From: Leucobacter viscericola
Lineage (GTDB): Bacteria; Actinomycetota; Actinomycetes; Actinomycetales; Microbacteriaceae
Reading direction: 5' to 3'
Assembly (NCBI RefSeq): GCF_011299575.1
Contig: NZ_CP049863.1
Span: 2,666,001-2,730,000 of the forward strand
Length of the DNA stretch: 64,000 nucleotides
In this document: piece after piece, positions 1 through 7,800 of the stretch
Layout: every line of letters begins with the position of its first letter
Numbering within the stretch: the stretch's first letter is position 1
Translations under genes and position numbers: made by a program
The notes under the pieces: generated by a model
What the model saw: only the letters and a program-made list of their open reading frames with translations
Told to the model about the DNA's origin: nothing
The model's database searches: none

Positions 1-6
1 CTCCGC

Positions 7-80
7 ATGTCAGCCGGTATTGGCAAGCCAGCCGGTCAGAATGTGCGATTTTGATCCGGCTGAGGTGCGACCACCGGCCG
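7..80 (+). repeat. Diverged intergenic repeat, copy A
   Basis: This stretch aligns with 2767-2839 over about 72 bases with one indel and roughly three quarters identity. Both copies share the ordered blocks GCCGGTA, TGGCA, GCCGGTCA, CGAT, CCGGCTG and ACCGGC. The two copies sit in the same orientation on either side of tex. It looks like a dispersed non-coding repeat; its function is unknown. Confidence 0.5.
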
Positions 81-121
81 ACAGGGTGTGCGTTCGCGTG
101 CGCGTGTGCGTGCGCGATCGA

Positions 122-172
122 GTGTAGCCATATTGCTAGTTGACGCGAGGTGAACTAGCAATATGGCTACAC
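122..172. repeat. Long perfect inverted repeat with CCATATTGC core
   Basis: Arms 122-141 and 153-172 are perfect 20-base complements around an 11-base loop. The outer arm GTGTAGCCATATTGC is nearly identical to GTGTTGCCATATTGC in the hairpin at 44462-44514. It lies downstream of tex (tex reads leftward and stops at 305), so it could act as a terminator, but no T-run follows on either strand. Confidence 0.7.
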
Positions 173-304
173 CGGATTGGCTGGGTGCGGTGCACAGTGC
201 GCGGAGTGGCTGAGCGCGATGCGCAGCGCATGGGTCAGGAGCGCTTGGGTTAGGCGCGGGGTTAGCGTGGGTTAGGCGCGGGCGCGGAAGCCCGCCCACC
301 CGGG

Positions 305-2722
305 CTACCCCAGGCCCGCGGCCCGCAGAGCGTCTGCCATCGCGGTGTTGGTGGGGGCGGGCTTGCGGGCTGCGGGGCGCTGATCCGACTTCTGGCCCTG
401 CTGCCGGCCCTTTGCTCCTTGGGAACGCTGAGATCCCTGGGGGCGACCGCCTGCGGCACCACCGCCGTTCCGGGCGCCGCCTGAGGGCACCTCGTCAGTA
501 AGCCTGAGGGTGAGCGAGATGCGCTTGCGCGGCACATCGACTTCCAGCACCTTCGCGCGCACCACGTCGCCGGGCTTCACGACATCGCGCGGGTTCGAGA
601 TGAATCGGTCGCTGAGCGCCGAGATGTGGATGAGTCCATCTTGGTGCACTCCCACGTCAACAAAGGCACCAAACGCGGCGACGTTGGTGACAACTCCCTC
701 AAGAATCATGCCGGGGCGCAGGTCAGACACGGTGTTGACGCCTGCGGCGAAGGTTGCGGTCGCGAATGAGGGGCGGGGATCCCGCCCCGGCTTCTCAAGC
801 TCCGCGAGCACATCGGTGATCGTGGGCAGACCAAAGGACTCGCTCACAAACTCGGCCGGACGCACTCGCGAAAGCACCTGGGTGTTGCCGATGAGACCGG
901 GCACGTCTGAGGCGGTCGACTTCGCGAGCTGGTCGACGAGCGCGTAACTTTCGGGGTGCACACCCGAGGCATCGAGTGGGTTCTTGCCGCCGCGGATGCG
1001 CAAGAACCCGGCGCAGAGCTCGAAGGCCTTCGGGCCCAAGCGGGGCACCTTTTTGAGGGCGGCGCGAGAATCAAAGGGGCCGTTGAGGTCGCGGTGCAGC
1101 ACGATGCTTTCGGCGAGTCCTGATCCGATACCAGACACCCGCGTGAGCAGGGGAGCCGACGCCGTGTTCAGGTCGACACCCACACCGTTCACACAGTCCT
1201 CAACCACGGCATCCAGTGCTCGCGAGAGCGCGATGTCGGGAAGGTCGTGCTGATACTGGCCCACACCGATCGACTTGGGATCAATCTTCACGAGTTCGGC
1301 GAGAGGATCCTGCAGCCTGCGCGCGATCGACACCGCTCCGCGAATCGAGACGTCGAGCCCGGGCAGCTCTTGCGATGCGAACGCCGAGGCCGAGTAGACG
1401 GAGGCGCCAGCCTCAGAGACCATGACCTTTGTGAGCTTGCGGGCAGGATCCCGCGCCACGAGCGCGACGAGTTCTGCCGCAAGTGCATCGGTCTCGCGCG
1501 ACGCCGTGCCGTTGCCGATCGCGACCAGCTCAACGTTGTGCGCTGTCACCAGTGCGTCGAGCTTGACGAGCGACTCCTGCCACTTGTTGTGCGGAGCGTG
1601 CGGGTAGATCGTGTCGTGCGCGAGTACCTTGCCGGTGGCATCGACGACCGCGACCTTGGTGCCCGTGCGCAGACCGGGATCAAGGCCCAGCGTGGTGCGC
1701 TCACCCGCGGGGGCCGCGAGCAGCAGGTCCCGTAGGTTCGAAGCGAACACCGTGATCGCGGCCTCTTCTGCCTGTTCGCGCAGCTTCGAGCGAACATCAA
1801 GCTCGAGGCGCACGAGAATGCGTCCGCGCCAGCTGACTCGCACCGCTTCCAGCAGCCATGCGTCAGCGGCACGACCCTGGTCACTGATGCCGAAGGTGGT
1901 AGCAATCGCCATCTCGTAGGGGGAGATGACGCGGCCGCTCGCGCTGGACTCGGCAGCATCCGACGGCTCGGGGTCAACCGAGAGTGTCAGTACCTCTTCG
2001 CTCGCTCCGCGGAAGAGCGCCAGGATGCGGTGGGAGGGCATCTTAGAAATTGCCTCGGAGAACTCGAAGTAGTCGGCGAACTTCGCGCCCTTCTCCGCGG
2101 CACCCTTCTTCACTGCCGACACCATGCGCCCCTCAGCCCACAGCTTGTCGCGCAGGCGCCCAATCAGGTCGGCGTCTTCGCCAAAGCGCTCGGTAAGAAT
2201 GTTGCGGGCGCCGTCGAGCGCGCTGGTGGTGTCGGGCACCTCCTTCTCGGCGTCCACGTACTGCTGCGCCGCGACTGCGGGCTCCAGCGTCGGATCACTC
2301 AGCAAGGCGTCGGCGAGCGGCTCAAGGCCCGCCTCGCGCGCGATCTGGGCCCGCGTGCGGCGCTTGGTTTTGTAGGGAAGGTAGATGTCTTCGAGGCGCG
2401 CCTTCGACTCTGCGAGGTTGATCTGGGCGGTGAGCTCGGGAGTGAGCTTGCCCTGTTCCCGAATCGCTTCGAGAATGGTGATCCGTCGCTCGGCCAGCTC
2501 CCGCAGGTACCGCAGTCGCTCTTCGAGGGTGCGCAGTTGGATGTCGTCGAGACCACCCGTCGCTTCCTTGCGATAGCGCGCGATAAACGGCACGGTTGAT
2601 CCGCCATCGAGAAGTGCGATTGTTGCCTGCACCTGCTCATGTCGCACACCAAGTTCGGTGGCGATCTGGTGTTCTATGGACGGAGCGGTGGGGGCTGCGG
2701 TGGTGCGTGTTTCAGAAGTCAC
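305..2722 (-). CDS. tex: Tex-family transcription accessory / RNA-binding protein
   Basis: This is a cytoplasmic nucleic-acid-binding protein of the Tex/YhgF family. From GTG at 2722 it has 805 residues, the usual family length. In order it shows: the Tex N-terminal helical region, with an FIARYRKEATGGLDD motif; a YqgF/RNase H-like fold starting near residue 345 (GLDPGLRTGTKVAVVD); a helix-hairpin-helix part (VSGIGSGLAESIV, then KKVPRLGPKAFELCAGFLRI); and an S1 domain near residues 665-735 (GMILEGVVTNVAAFGAFVDV, DGLIHIS). A low-complexity Gly/Gln/Arg tail ends it. The open frame extends upstream to 3049, but that part has no Tex similarity and the Tex N-terminus begins near the tandem GTG codons at 2725 and 2722. 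The ribosome site is weak. Family members affect transcription and ribosome-associated processes; the exact role here is not visible. Confidence 0.95.
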   Translation of the reverse strand: MTSETRTTAAPTAPSIEHQIATELGVRHEQVQATIALLDGGSTVPFIARYRKEATGGLDDIQLRTLEERLRYLRELAERRITILEAIREQGKLTPELTAQINLAESKARLEDIYLPYKTKRRTRAQIAREAGLEPLADALLSDPTLEPAVAAQQYVDAEKEVPDTTSALDGARNILTERFGEDADLIGRLRDKLWAEGRMVSAVKKGAAEKGAKFADYFEFSEAISKMPSHRILALFRGASEEVLTLSVDPEPSDAAESSASGRVISPYEMAIATTFGISDQGRAADAWLLEAVRVSWRGRILVRLELDVRSKLREQAEEAAITVFASNLRDLLLAAPAGERTTLGLDPGLRTGTKVAVVDATGKVLAHDTIYPHAPHNKWQESLVKLDALVTAHNVELVAIGNGTASRETDALAAELVALVARDPARKLTKVMVSEAGASVYSASAFASQELPGLDVSIRGAVSIARRLQDPLAELVKIDPKSIGVGQYQHDLPDIALSRALDAVVEDCVNGVGVDLNTASAPLLTRVSGIGSGLAESIVLHRDLNGPFDSRAALKKVPRLGPKAFELCAGFLRIRGGKNPLDASGVHPESYALVDQLAKSTASDVPGLIGNTQVLSRVRPAEFVSESFGLPTITDVLAELEKPGRDPRPSFATATFAAGVNTVSDLRPGMILEGVVTNVAAFGAFVDVGVHQDGLIHISALSDRFISNPRDVVKPGDVVRAKVLEVDVPRKRISLTLRLTDEVPSGGARNGGGAAGGRPQGSQRSQGAKGRQQGQKSDQRPAARKPAPTNTAMADALRAAGLG

Positions 2723-2766
2723 CACATCATTCTTGCAGGGTTTTGGGGTCGGTTCGGGGGCGCCAG

Positions 2767-2839
2767 CGTGTCGGCCGGTACTGGCACCTCGGCCGGTCAA
2801 AAAAGCCCGATCTGACCGGCTGGCGTGTGAGCACCGGCT
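2767..2839 (+). repeat. Diverged intergenic repeat, copy B
   Basis: This is the second copy of the repeat at 7-80, in the same orientation, lying just upstream of the tex start. Conserved blocks are GCCGGTA, TGGCA, GCCGGTCA, CGAT, CCGGCTG and ACCGGC. Confidence 0.5.
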
Positions 2840-2903
2840 GGGAGCTGGGGCTGGGGGCAGTGGCTGGGAGCTGGGGCTGGGGGCAGTGGCTGGGGGCTGG
2901 GCC
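2838..2903 (+). repeat. 26-bp G-rich tandem repeat
   Basis: Two exact 26-base units (2838-2863 and 2864-2889), each CTGGGAGCTGGGG followed by CTGGGGGCAGTGG, precede a partial third unit. It is G-rich on the plus strand with many GGG/GGGG runs, so it could form a quadruplex. It lies between tex and the next gene, both read leftward. Confidence 0.8.
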
Positions 2904-3380
2904 CTAGCCCAGCGGATGCGGTGCCATAGGGATCTCGTCGAGCCCCTCGTCTTCTTCGGGCTTGGGGTCGCGGGCGTCCGCGTACGCAAAGGCGAGTGAC
3001 GCGATGGCCAGGGCGAACGTGATGATTCCGAGTGGATTGCAGAGCGCAATCGACATCTCGCTCGAGAAGGCGGATCCCGCAGCCTTGCTCAGGATCGACA
3101 CCAGCTCGTGGTCAACGTTGTTCGGCACGGTGAGACCGAAACCGATGGCGCAGGTCCAAGAGAGGATCAGGGTGACGATCGTCGCGCGGCCCGTGCGGCG
3201 GCCCCGATCCCGAGTCACACGCAAGCGATGGGCCAGCCAGAGTTGCAGTGCGGCGTATGCGAGTCCGATGGTCGGAACGAACCACCAGCTCAGCCAGCCA
3301 CCGATGCCAAATAGCCAGTGGCCGGCGCTCATCCACAGCGCCAATACCACTCCGCCGATTGCCACAATACGGCTGCTCAC
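2904..3380 (-). CDS. Small multi-pass membrane protein of unknown function
   Basis: This is a 158-residue protein with about four hydrophobic segments: IVAIGGVVLALWMSAGHWLF, the WWFVPTIGLAYAALQLWLA region, ATIVTLILSWTCAIGFGL, and LGIITFALAIASLAFAYA near the end. A charged acidic tail follows (DPKPEEDEGLDEI). The start is GTG at 3380, preceded at good spacing by AAGGAG; the longer frame up to 3440 lacks a site. It stands alone between tex and the tRNA pair. I do not recognise the family; a housekeeping integral membrane protein is all that can be said. Confidence 0.75.
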   Translation of the reverse strand: MSSRIVAIGGVVLALWMSAGHWLFGIGGWLSWWFVPTIGLAYAALQLWLAHRLRVTRDRGRRTGRATIVTLILSWTCAIGFGLTVPNNVDHELVSILSKAAGSAFSSEMSIALCNPLGIITFALAIASLAFAYADARDPKPEEDEGLDEIPMAPHPLG

Positions 3381-3452
3381 CGGTTGCTCCTTCGTTCGTG
3401 CTGGGTTTCTCGCGGGCCCGCAAAACGCGGCGCGCACCACTAGCCAAGCAGA

Positions 3453-3483
3453 TTTCGCATCCAGATGCGAAAGGTGCTATTCT
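3453..3483 (+). promoter_or_regulatory. Candidate tRNA promoter
   Basis: A TATTCT hexamer at 3478-3483 lies about 29 bases before tRNA-Thr and fits a -10 element. The expected -35 position falls within an 8-base-arm palindrome (TTTCGCAT / ATGCGAAA, 3453-3472). This is a motif-based inference only. Confidence 0.4.
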
Positions 3484-3511
3484 CGAACGGTTGTCATCGC
3501 AAGGTGGCTAC

Positions 3512-3583
<72 letters not shown>

Positions 3584-3617
3584 CTGACTCTCTGGCCCGC
3601 CTCGTGCGGGTCAGTTT

Positions 3618-3691
3618 GGCTGAGTAGCTCAGCTGGTTAGAGCGCACGACTCATAATCGTGAGGTCGCGGGATCGAGCCCCGCCTCAGCTA
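3618..3691 (+). tRNA. tRNA-Met (CAT)
   Basis: The acceptor GGCTGAG pairs with CTCAGCT, the anticodon stem CACGA/TCGTG encloses loop CTCATAA (anticodon CAT), and the T arm is GCGGG ATCGAGC CCCGC. It lies 34 bases after tRNA-Thr and was probably co-transcribed with it. The Thr-Met order is common in Actinobacteria and favours an elongator Met tRNA. An Ile tRNA with a modified CAT anticodon cannot be fully excluded from sequence alone. Confidence 0.92.
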
Positions 3692-3705
3692 CAGAGAGTC
3701 ACCTG

Positions 3706-3731
3706 AAACCCCCGGTTATCCGGGGGTTTTT
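3706..3731 (+). terminator. Rho-independent terminator after the tRNA pair
   Basis: The stem AAACCCCCGG / CCGGGGGTTT has a TTAT loop and is followed by a T-run. It lies 14 bases after tRNA-Met. Confidence 0.9.
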
Positions 3732-3948
3732 GCGTTGGTGCTAGTTTTTATCTGTGGCTGAGGTCGTGCGTGCACCAAAGCCTTGATCTCTCGCTACCCC
3801 GCACCGAACCACTTCTCGTGCCCCCTTCATCAGCTTGAGGGGCTTCATTGGCCGGAAACCGATGCCCGAGTTCCGGGCCATCACAAAGATGTTCGTTCGC
3901 TCGGGCATCTGGTTAAGCGGGTCGCGCCGTGGTGTTCGCGTTAGTTGG

Positions 3949-4488
3949 TTAGCTGTTTGTGACGAAGCACGCCCGGGGGTTGGCAACCGGTTTTCCGTCA
4001 GGCGACCAGGTCACATCACTCACATCGGTTTCACCGGCATGGGTCCCGCACCACGCGAACCAGCCAGAGGTTACCCTGAGCGTGAGATTCTTCGAGCTAT
4101 AGCTCCACGAGCCTCCGGGGTTCTTTGCCGCGACAGGAAGCCCGTACTCATAGCCCGCCGTGACGTCGGTCTGGACATTCCCGAACCAGTACCCGTCCGA
4201 AGCGGCAACCGCGATCGTTTCGTTCTGAACCTTAATCTGGGCGCCCGGCTGTGCATACCCGGACACGAAGAAGGAGATGCCCGTTTTCGTTCCGGTGGGG
4301 CCGTCAACCAGAGTCCGCGTCATGTCCGTGGGACCCGCCGTAATCGTGACCGGCGTCGGGGTGCTGGACTCCACTCCCGATCGAACAGACGAATCAACCG
4401 TTGAGGCAAACGCTGGCGTGGCAACCGAAGCGGCCAGAGCCAGTGCGGCGGCACCGCTAGCGATGGCGACAGTGAATGGTCGTTTCAC
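3949..4488 (-). CDS. Small secreted protein with an Ig-like module
   Basis: This 179-residue protein starts at GTG 4488, six to seven bases after GAGGAG. It has a Sec signal peptide (residues 1 to about 28: basic KR, hydrophobic core, AFA-type cleavage site). The mature part has a module with an FVSGYAQPGAQIKVQ strand and a DGYWFGNV turn. This is the same GYAxPG pattern found in the Ig-like modules of the sigma-fusion gene (near 19120) and the beta-helix surface protein (near 24320). Two cysteines near the C-terminus (WCGTH and RACF) could form a disulfide. No anchor is seen, so it is probably released or loosely held outside the cell. The gene is divergent from the large LPQTG protein gene. 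The specific function is unknown. Confidence 0.75.
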   Translation of the reverse strand: MKRPFTVAIASGAAALALAASVATPAFASTVDSSVRSGVESSTPTPVTITAGPTDMTRTLVDGPTGTKTGISFFVSGYAQPGAQIKVQNETIAVAASDGYWFGNVQTDVTAGYEYGLPVAAKNPGGSWSYSSKNLTLRVTSGWFAWCGTHAGETDVSDVTWSPDGKPVANPRACFVTNS

Positions 4489-4860
4489 AATGAACTCCTC
4501 TTCAGGGCTCTGCAGCCCTTCTTGCTGTATTGATGCCTCAGAGGTCCTTGTCACATGGGCGAGGACTTCCTCGCTCGCCAAACGGATCGTCGATCTGACC
4601 AGCGAGCGACGGGGCACCTCAACCTAACATGAACACCAATTTGCTCTAGGCCATACTCATAAGCCGTTCCAGTTGTCAATGTCTTGACCTGCATAACACG
4701 TCGCTGGTTAATATTGCTGCGTGGTCACGTATGTTGACGGCCAACGGGGGCGGGAAATTGGGGCCAATACGCGACCTCAAGGATCCGATTCCTGAAGCAC
4801 AAGCGGCAGGCGACCACACGTTCTTTTGTCGTGGGGGAGCTAAAGATCGGATACGCGTAG
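4489..4860. other. Divergent intergenic region
   Basis: This 372-base spacer separates the leftward small secreted protein from the rightward LPQTG protein and must hold both promoters. A short hairpin (GGGCT/AGCCC) occurs near 4506-4519. It is richer in A/T than its surroundings between about 4625 and 4740. I see no supportable gene. Confidence 0.5.
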
Positions 4861-7800
4861 ATGTTGCTTAAACCGTTGGGTCGTAAGAGCGTGACTTCCG
4901 GACGACCGCTGATGGCGGCGGTCGTCAGCCTGGTTGTGGTGTGTTTGGTCGCGGCTCCCGCGGCGGCTACAGCTCCGGCTCCGGTCGATCCCGTAGAGCC
5001 GACGGTCGAATCCTCCGCTCCGTCCGCGCCAGCGGTCAAAACGATAGCCCCGCAGTCGGAAGTCCCCGAGTTGCTTTCACCCGCTGCACCTCCGGGATCC
5101 GAGGCGGCGCCGACTGAGGACACCCCCGCTGAGGGCGCAGAGGAACAGCCAGACGCGAAGGCTGCTGCTGATGCCGACGAAGATCCTGGTGTGGGGGTCC
5201 TCTCCGTGTCTGACGCAGTGGCTGCGGTCTTGGCGGATGGCACCGCGGTCTTTGACGCCGATGACGACCCGGGCAACGATAGTGGTCCGCAAAACGGCAT
5301 CGTGCGGACCAACGACACAGTGCAGTACCGATTTAACGTCAACACGAGCACAGCTTCAACTAATCCCTTTCTGACCTCGACTCTCCCAGCGGGTATGGAG
5401 TGGCAGGCTGCCCCACCGCAGTGCGACGGCACCGGTACCGTCCCAAACGTCACCGGAGTGTACGACTCGGTGACGGGTAATCCGGGCGGGGATCGCCGAG
5501 TGCTGGTCTGCCAGACACAGTCTTCGGGCAGTTCATCTTCGAAAGAGATCAGCCCGATTGCGCGAGTCACTACTGAGTCACTCAATGGGCAATCCAAGGT
5601 CGTCTCCTTCAGCGCCGGTGACGAGGAGACTCCCGTTCCGGTCCAATCAAATTCCGTGTCCACGACAGTTTCTGCGGGGGCGTTTTACGACCTCAGGAAG
5701 ATGCCGCTGACTTTGAGCGGCACTGCCACGGGACCTGGCCCCGGGGGAACTGAGCAGGGGCACTGGCGGGCATACGGGATCGGCATCACGGTAAAGCACC
5801 CCACCCGCACGGGGGCGGAAGGCCTCAAGGGAATTACGCAGCTTGCCTCTCCCATTACGTTCACCGATGATTTGGCGGCCTACTCTCCGAATGCGCGGCT
5901 TATGAACTGGGGAACTGGTGGCGCAGGCTGTAGCCAGGGCGGTGTGTACGGCTCGGTCACTCCCATGCCTCACTCGAGTTTGGCAAAGCCGGGTGCCACA
6001 ACGAGTAATGCGGTTGTCGATTCGGGAGTTCTGTCTTGTGTGAGCGACGAGGCCCCCGGGGGTACCTTCAGCCTCACCTTTACGGGCACTGACACACGTG
6101 GACTGTCGTATCCGACAGCGACCGCCACCAATAATCCGCTGCCCCCGGGGGAGTACTGGGTGGCAACTGGTGCGGTTGTCGTGTGGATTCCGATTCAAGA
6201 CGTGCTCGACGCGGGCGGGCAGCTGACCGTAAACAACGAGTACAGGGACTTCGATCCCGATGATGTGACGGGCCGGTCAAACTACGGTGACGGAATGGAG
6301 CCCCTGGAAAACAACAGGACGTCGCTCTCGGTCAACGCGGGCATGTACACCGCGACGAAGTCTTACCGAGATTTTGTTACGGGGAGCAATCCCACGGGGG
6401 CAACCGGTATTCGAAGCGGGGATCTGAGGGTCTCTCCCGGAAGTCAGGTGATCTCGCGGCTGGAATTTACACGCACGCTCGCGGAGGCCGAGAACACGAT
6501 TGTGTGCGATGTGTTCGACCGATCCTCACAACAGCTGACGACGCTTTCGGGGTCGTCATCGCCCACCCGCGCGACAGTCGCGAGTGTCCCTGCCGAGAAC
6601 TACGTGATTGAGTATGGCGCGCCTGCGTCGTACCCGCAGACCTTTGCGCAGATGCGGGCTACAACCTGTGAAGACGGCGATGCGACCTGGTCGACAGACC
6701 CGAGTGATGCTGCTCTGGGTGGGGCATTAACAAGCGACGGCTACCGCAACAGCGTGGACCGCGTGCGTTTGCGGCTTCTCGTCCCGATTCCGATCGGCTC
6801 CGGTGCAATGATTTCCACAGGGCTTCGATTTACGGGAACCTCGACTCTCGACCCCGCCAATAACGCCGACGGCACGCTTCTCACGAACTTCGGAAGGTTT
6901 CGCGCGGGCACCTCACCCGTGTGGCTTGCGAACACTTTTGACCCCGTGACCTTTGCTGGGACAACCACGGGGGACAGGGCTCGGCTCGTGCCCGGTGAGG
7001 TGCGAGTCGATAAAACCGTTGCGGAGCAGGTGCCGGGGTCGGGTATTCAGGTGGCCCCGGGAACAGACGCGCTGTATACGCTACAGCCCTCGGTATCGAC
7101 CAATGGCGCCGTCGGGGATCCGGTTCGTGACGTCGTGGTCACTGATCTGATGCCGACCACGACGCCGCGCCTCACGGTGAATCCGCTGAGCGTCAACGTG
7201 CCCCCGGGCACGCAGGTTGAGTTCTGCGCCCTGTGTGACGGTAGCGACTGGTCTTCCACTCCAGAGGGAACGAACTACGGCGTCCGCTGGTTGCTCGGCG
7301 ACGTCGTCCCGGGCACCGCGCTTCCGTCGCTGCATTACTCAGCCCGGATACCGGTGGATGCTCCGAACGGTTTGCAGTACAGAAACACCGCTGTCGCGAG
7401 TTCTCCAGACGATCCATCGACCGAGGAACAAAGGTCGGACTCCGTGACAATTCAGGTCGTTGCGGGAGCCACCGTCTACGCGACGAAGTCTACGGCCACC
7501 CCCTATCGGCCCTTGGCGGGCCCACTGGTCTGGGATCTCACCGTGCGAAATGCCACACCGAACCCGATGACTCGGCTTGACGCGATCGACGTGTTGCCCT
7601 CGAATGGTGACGGTCGAGCGCCGGAGTCTTCTTTCTCGGGAGGGTTCAGCGCCATCGCTGTGAGCGGCCTGCCCAGTGAGATGTCCAGTTGGGTTACGAC
7701 CCTGGATCCCGCGGTGCTCGACGCGCAAGATGGCGTCGTTGATGGATTCGCCGACCCAGGATCGCCGGGAGACTCGTGGTACGTGGCGCCTGGAACCGGG

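Larger units (their letters stand above)
1..304. other. Non-coding region downstream of tex
   Basis: No credible gene is seen here. The region holds the diverged repeat (7-80), a 22-base run of strictly alternating pyrimidine/purine (95-116), the long inverted repeat (122-172), and short direct repeats of a GGGTTAGGCGCGG-type sequence around 245-290. Confidence 0.6.

Noticed and set aside
2723..3049. N-terminal extension of tex (open frame to 3049).
   Set aside because: Encoded residues are low-complexity and include the 26-bp repeats; the Tex family start matches GTG 2722/2725.
3741..3986. Leftward 81-aa frame directly after the tRNA pair, considered as an integrase remnant or small gene.
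   Set aside because: No ribosome site before its ATG codons, no recognisable motif, and it overlaps the end of the secreted protein gene. Left uncalled.
4725..5663. 312-aa leftward frame opposite the start of the LPQTG protein.
   Set aside because: Shadow of the surface protein gene; no start site and no recognisable domain.
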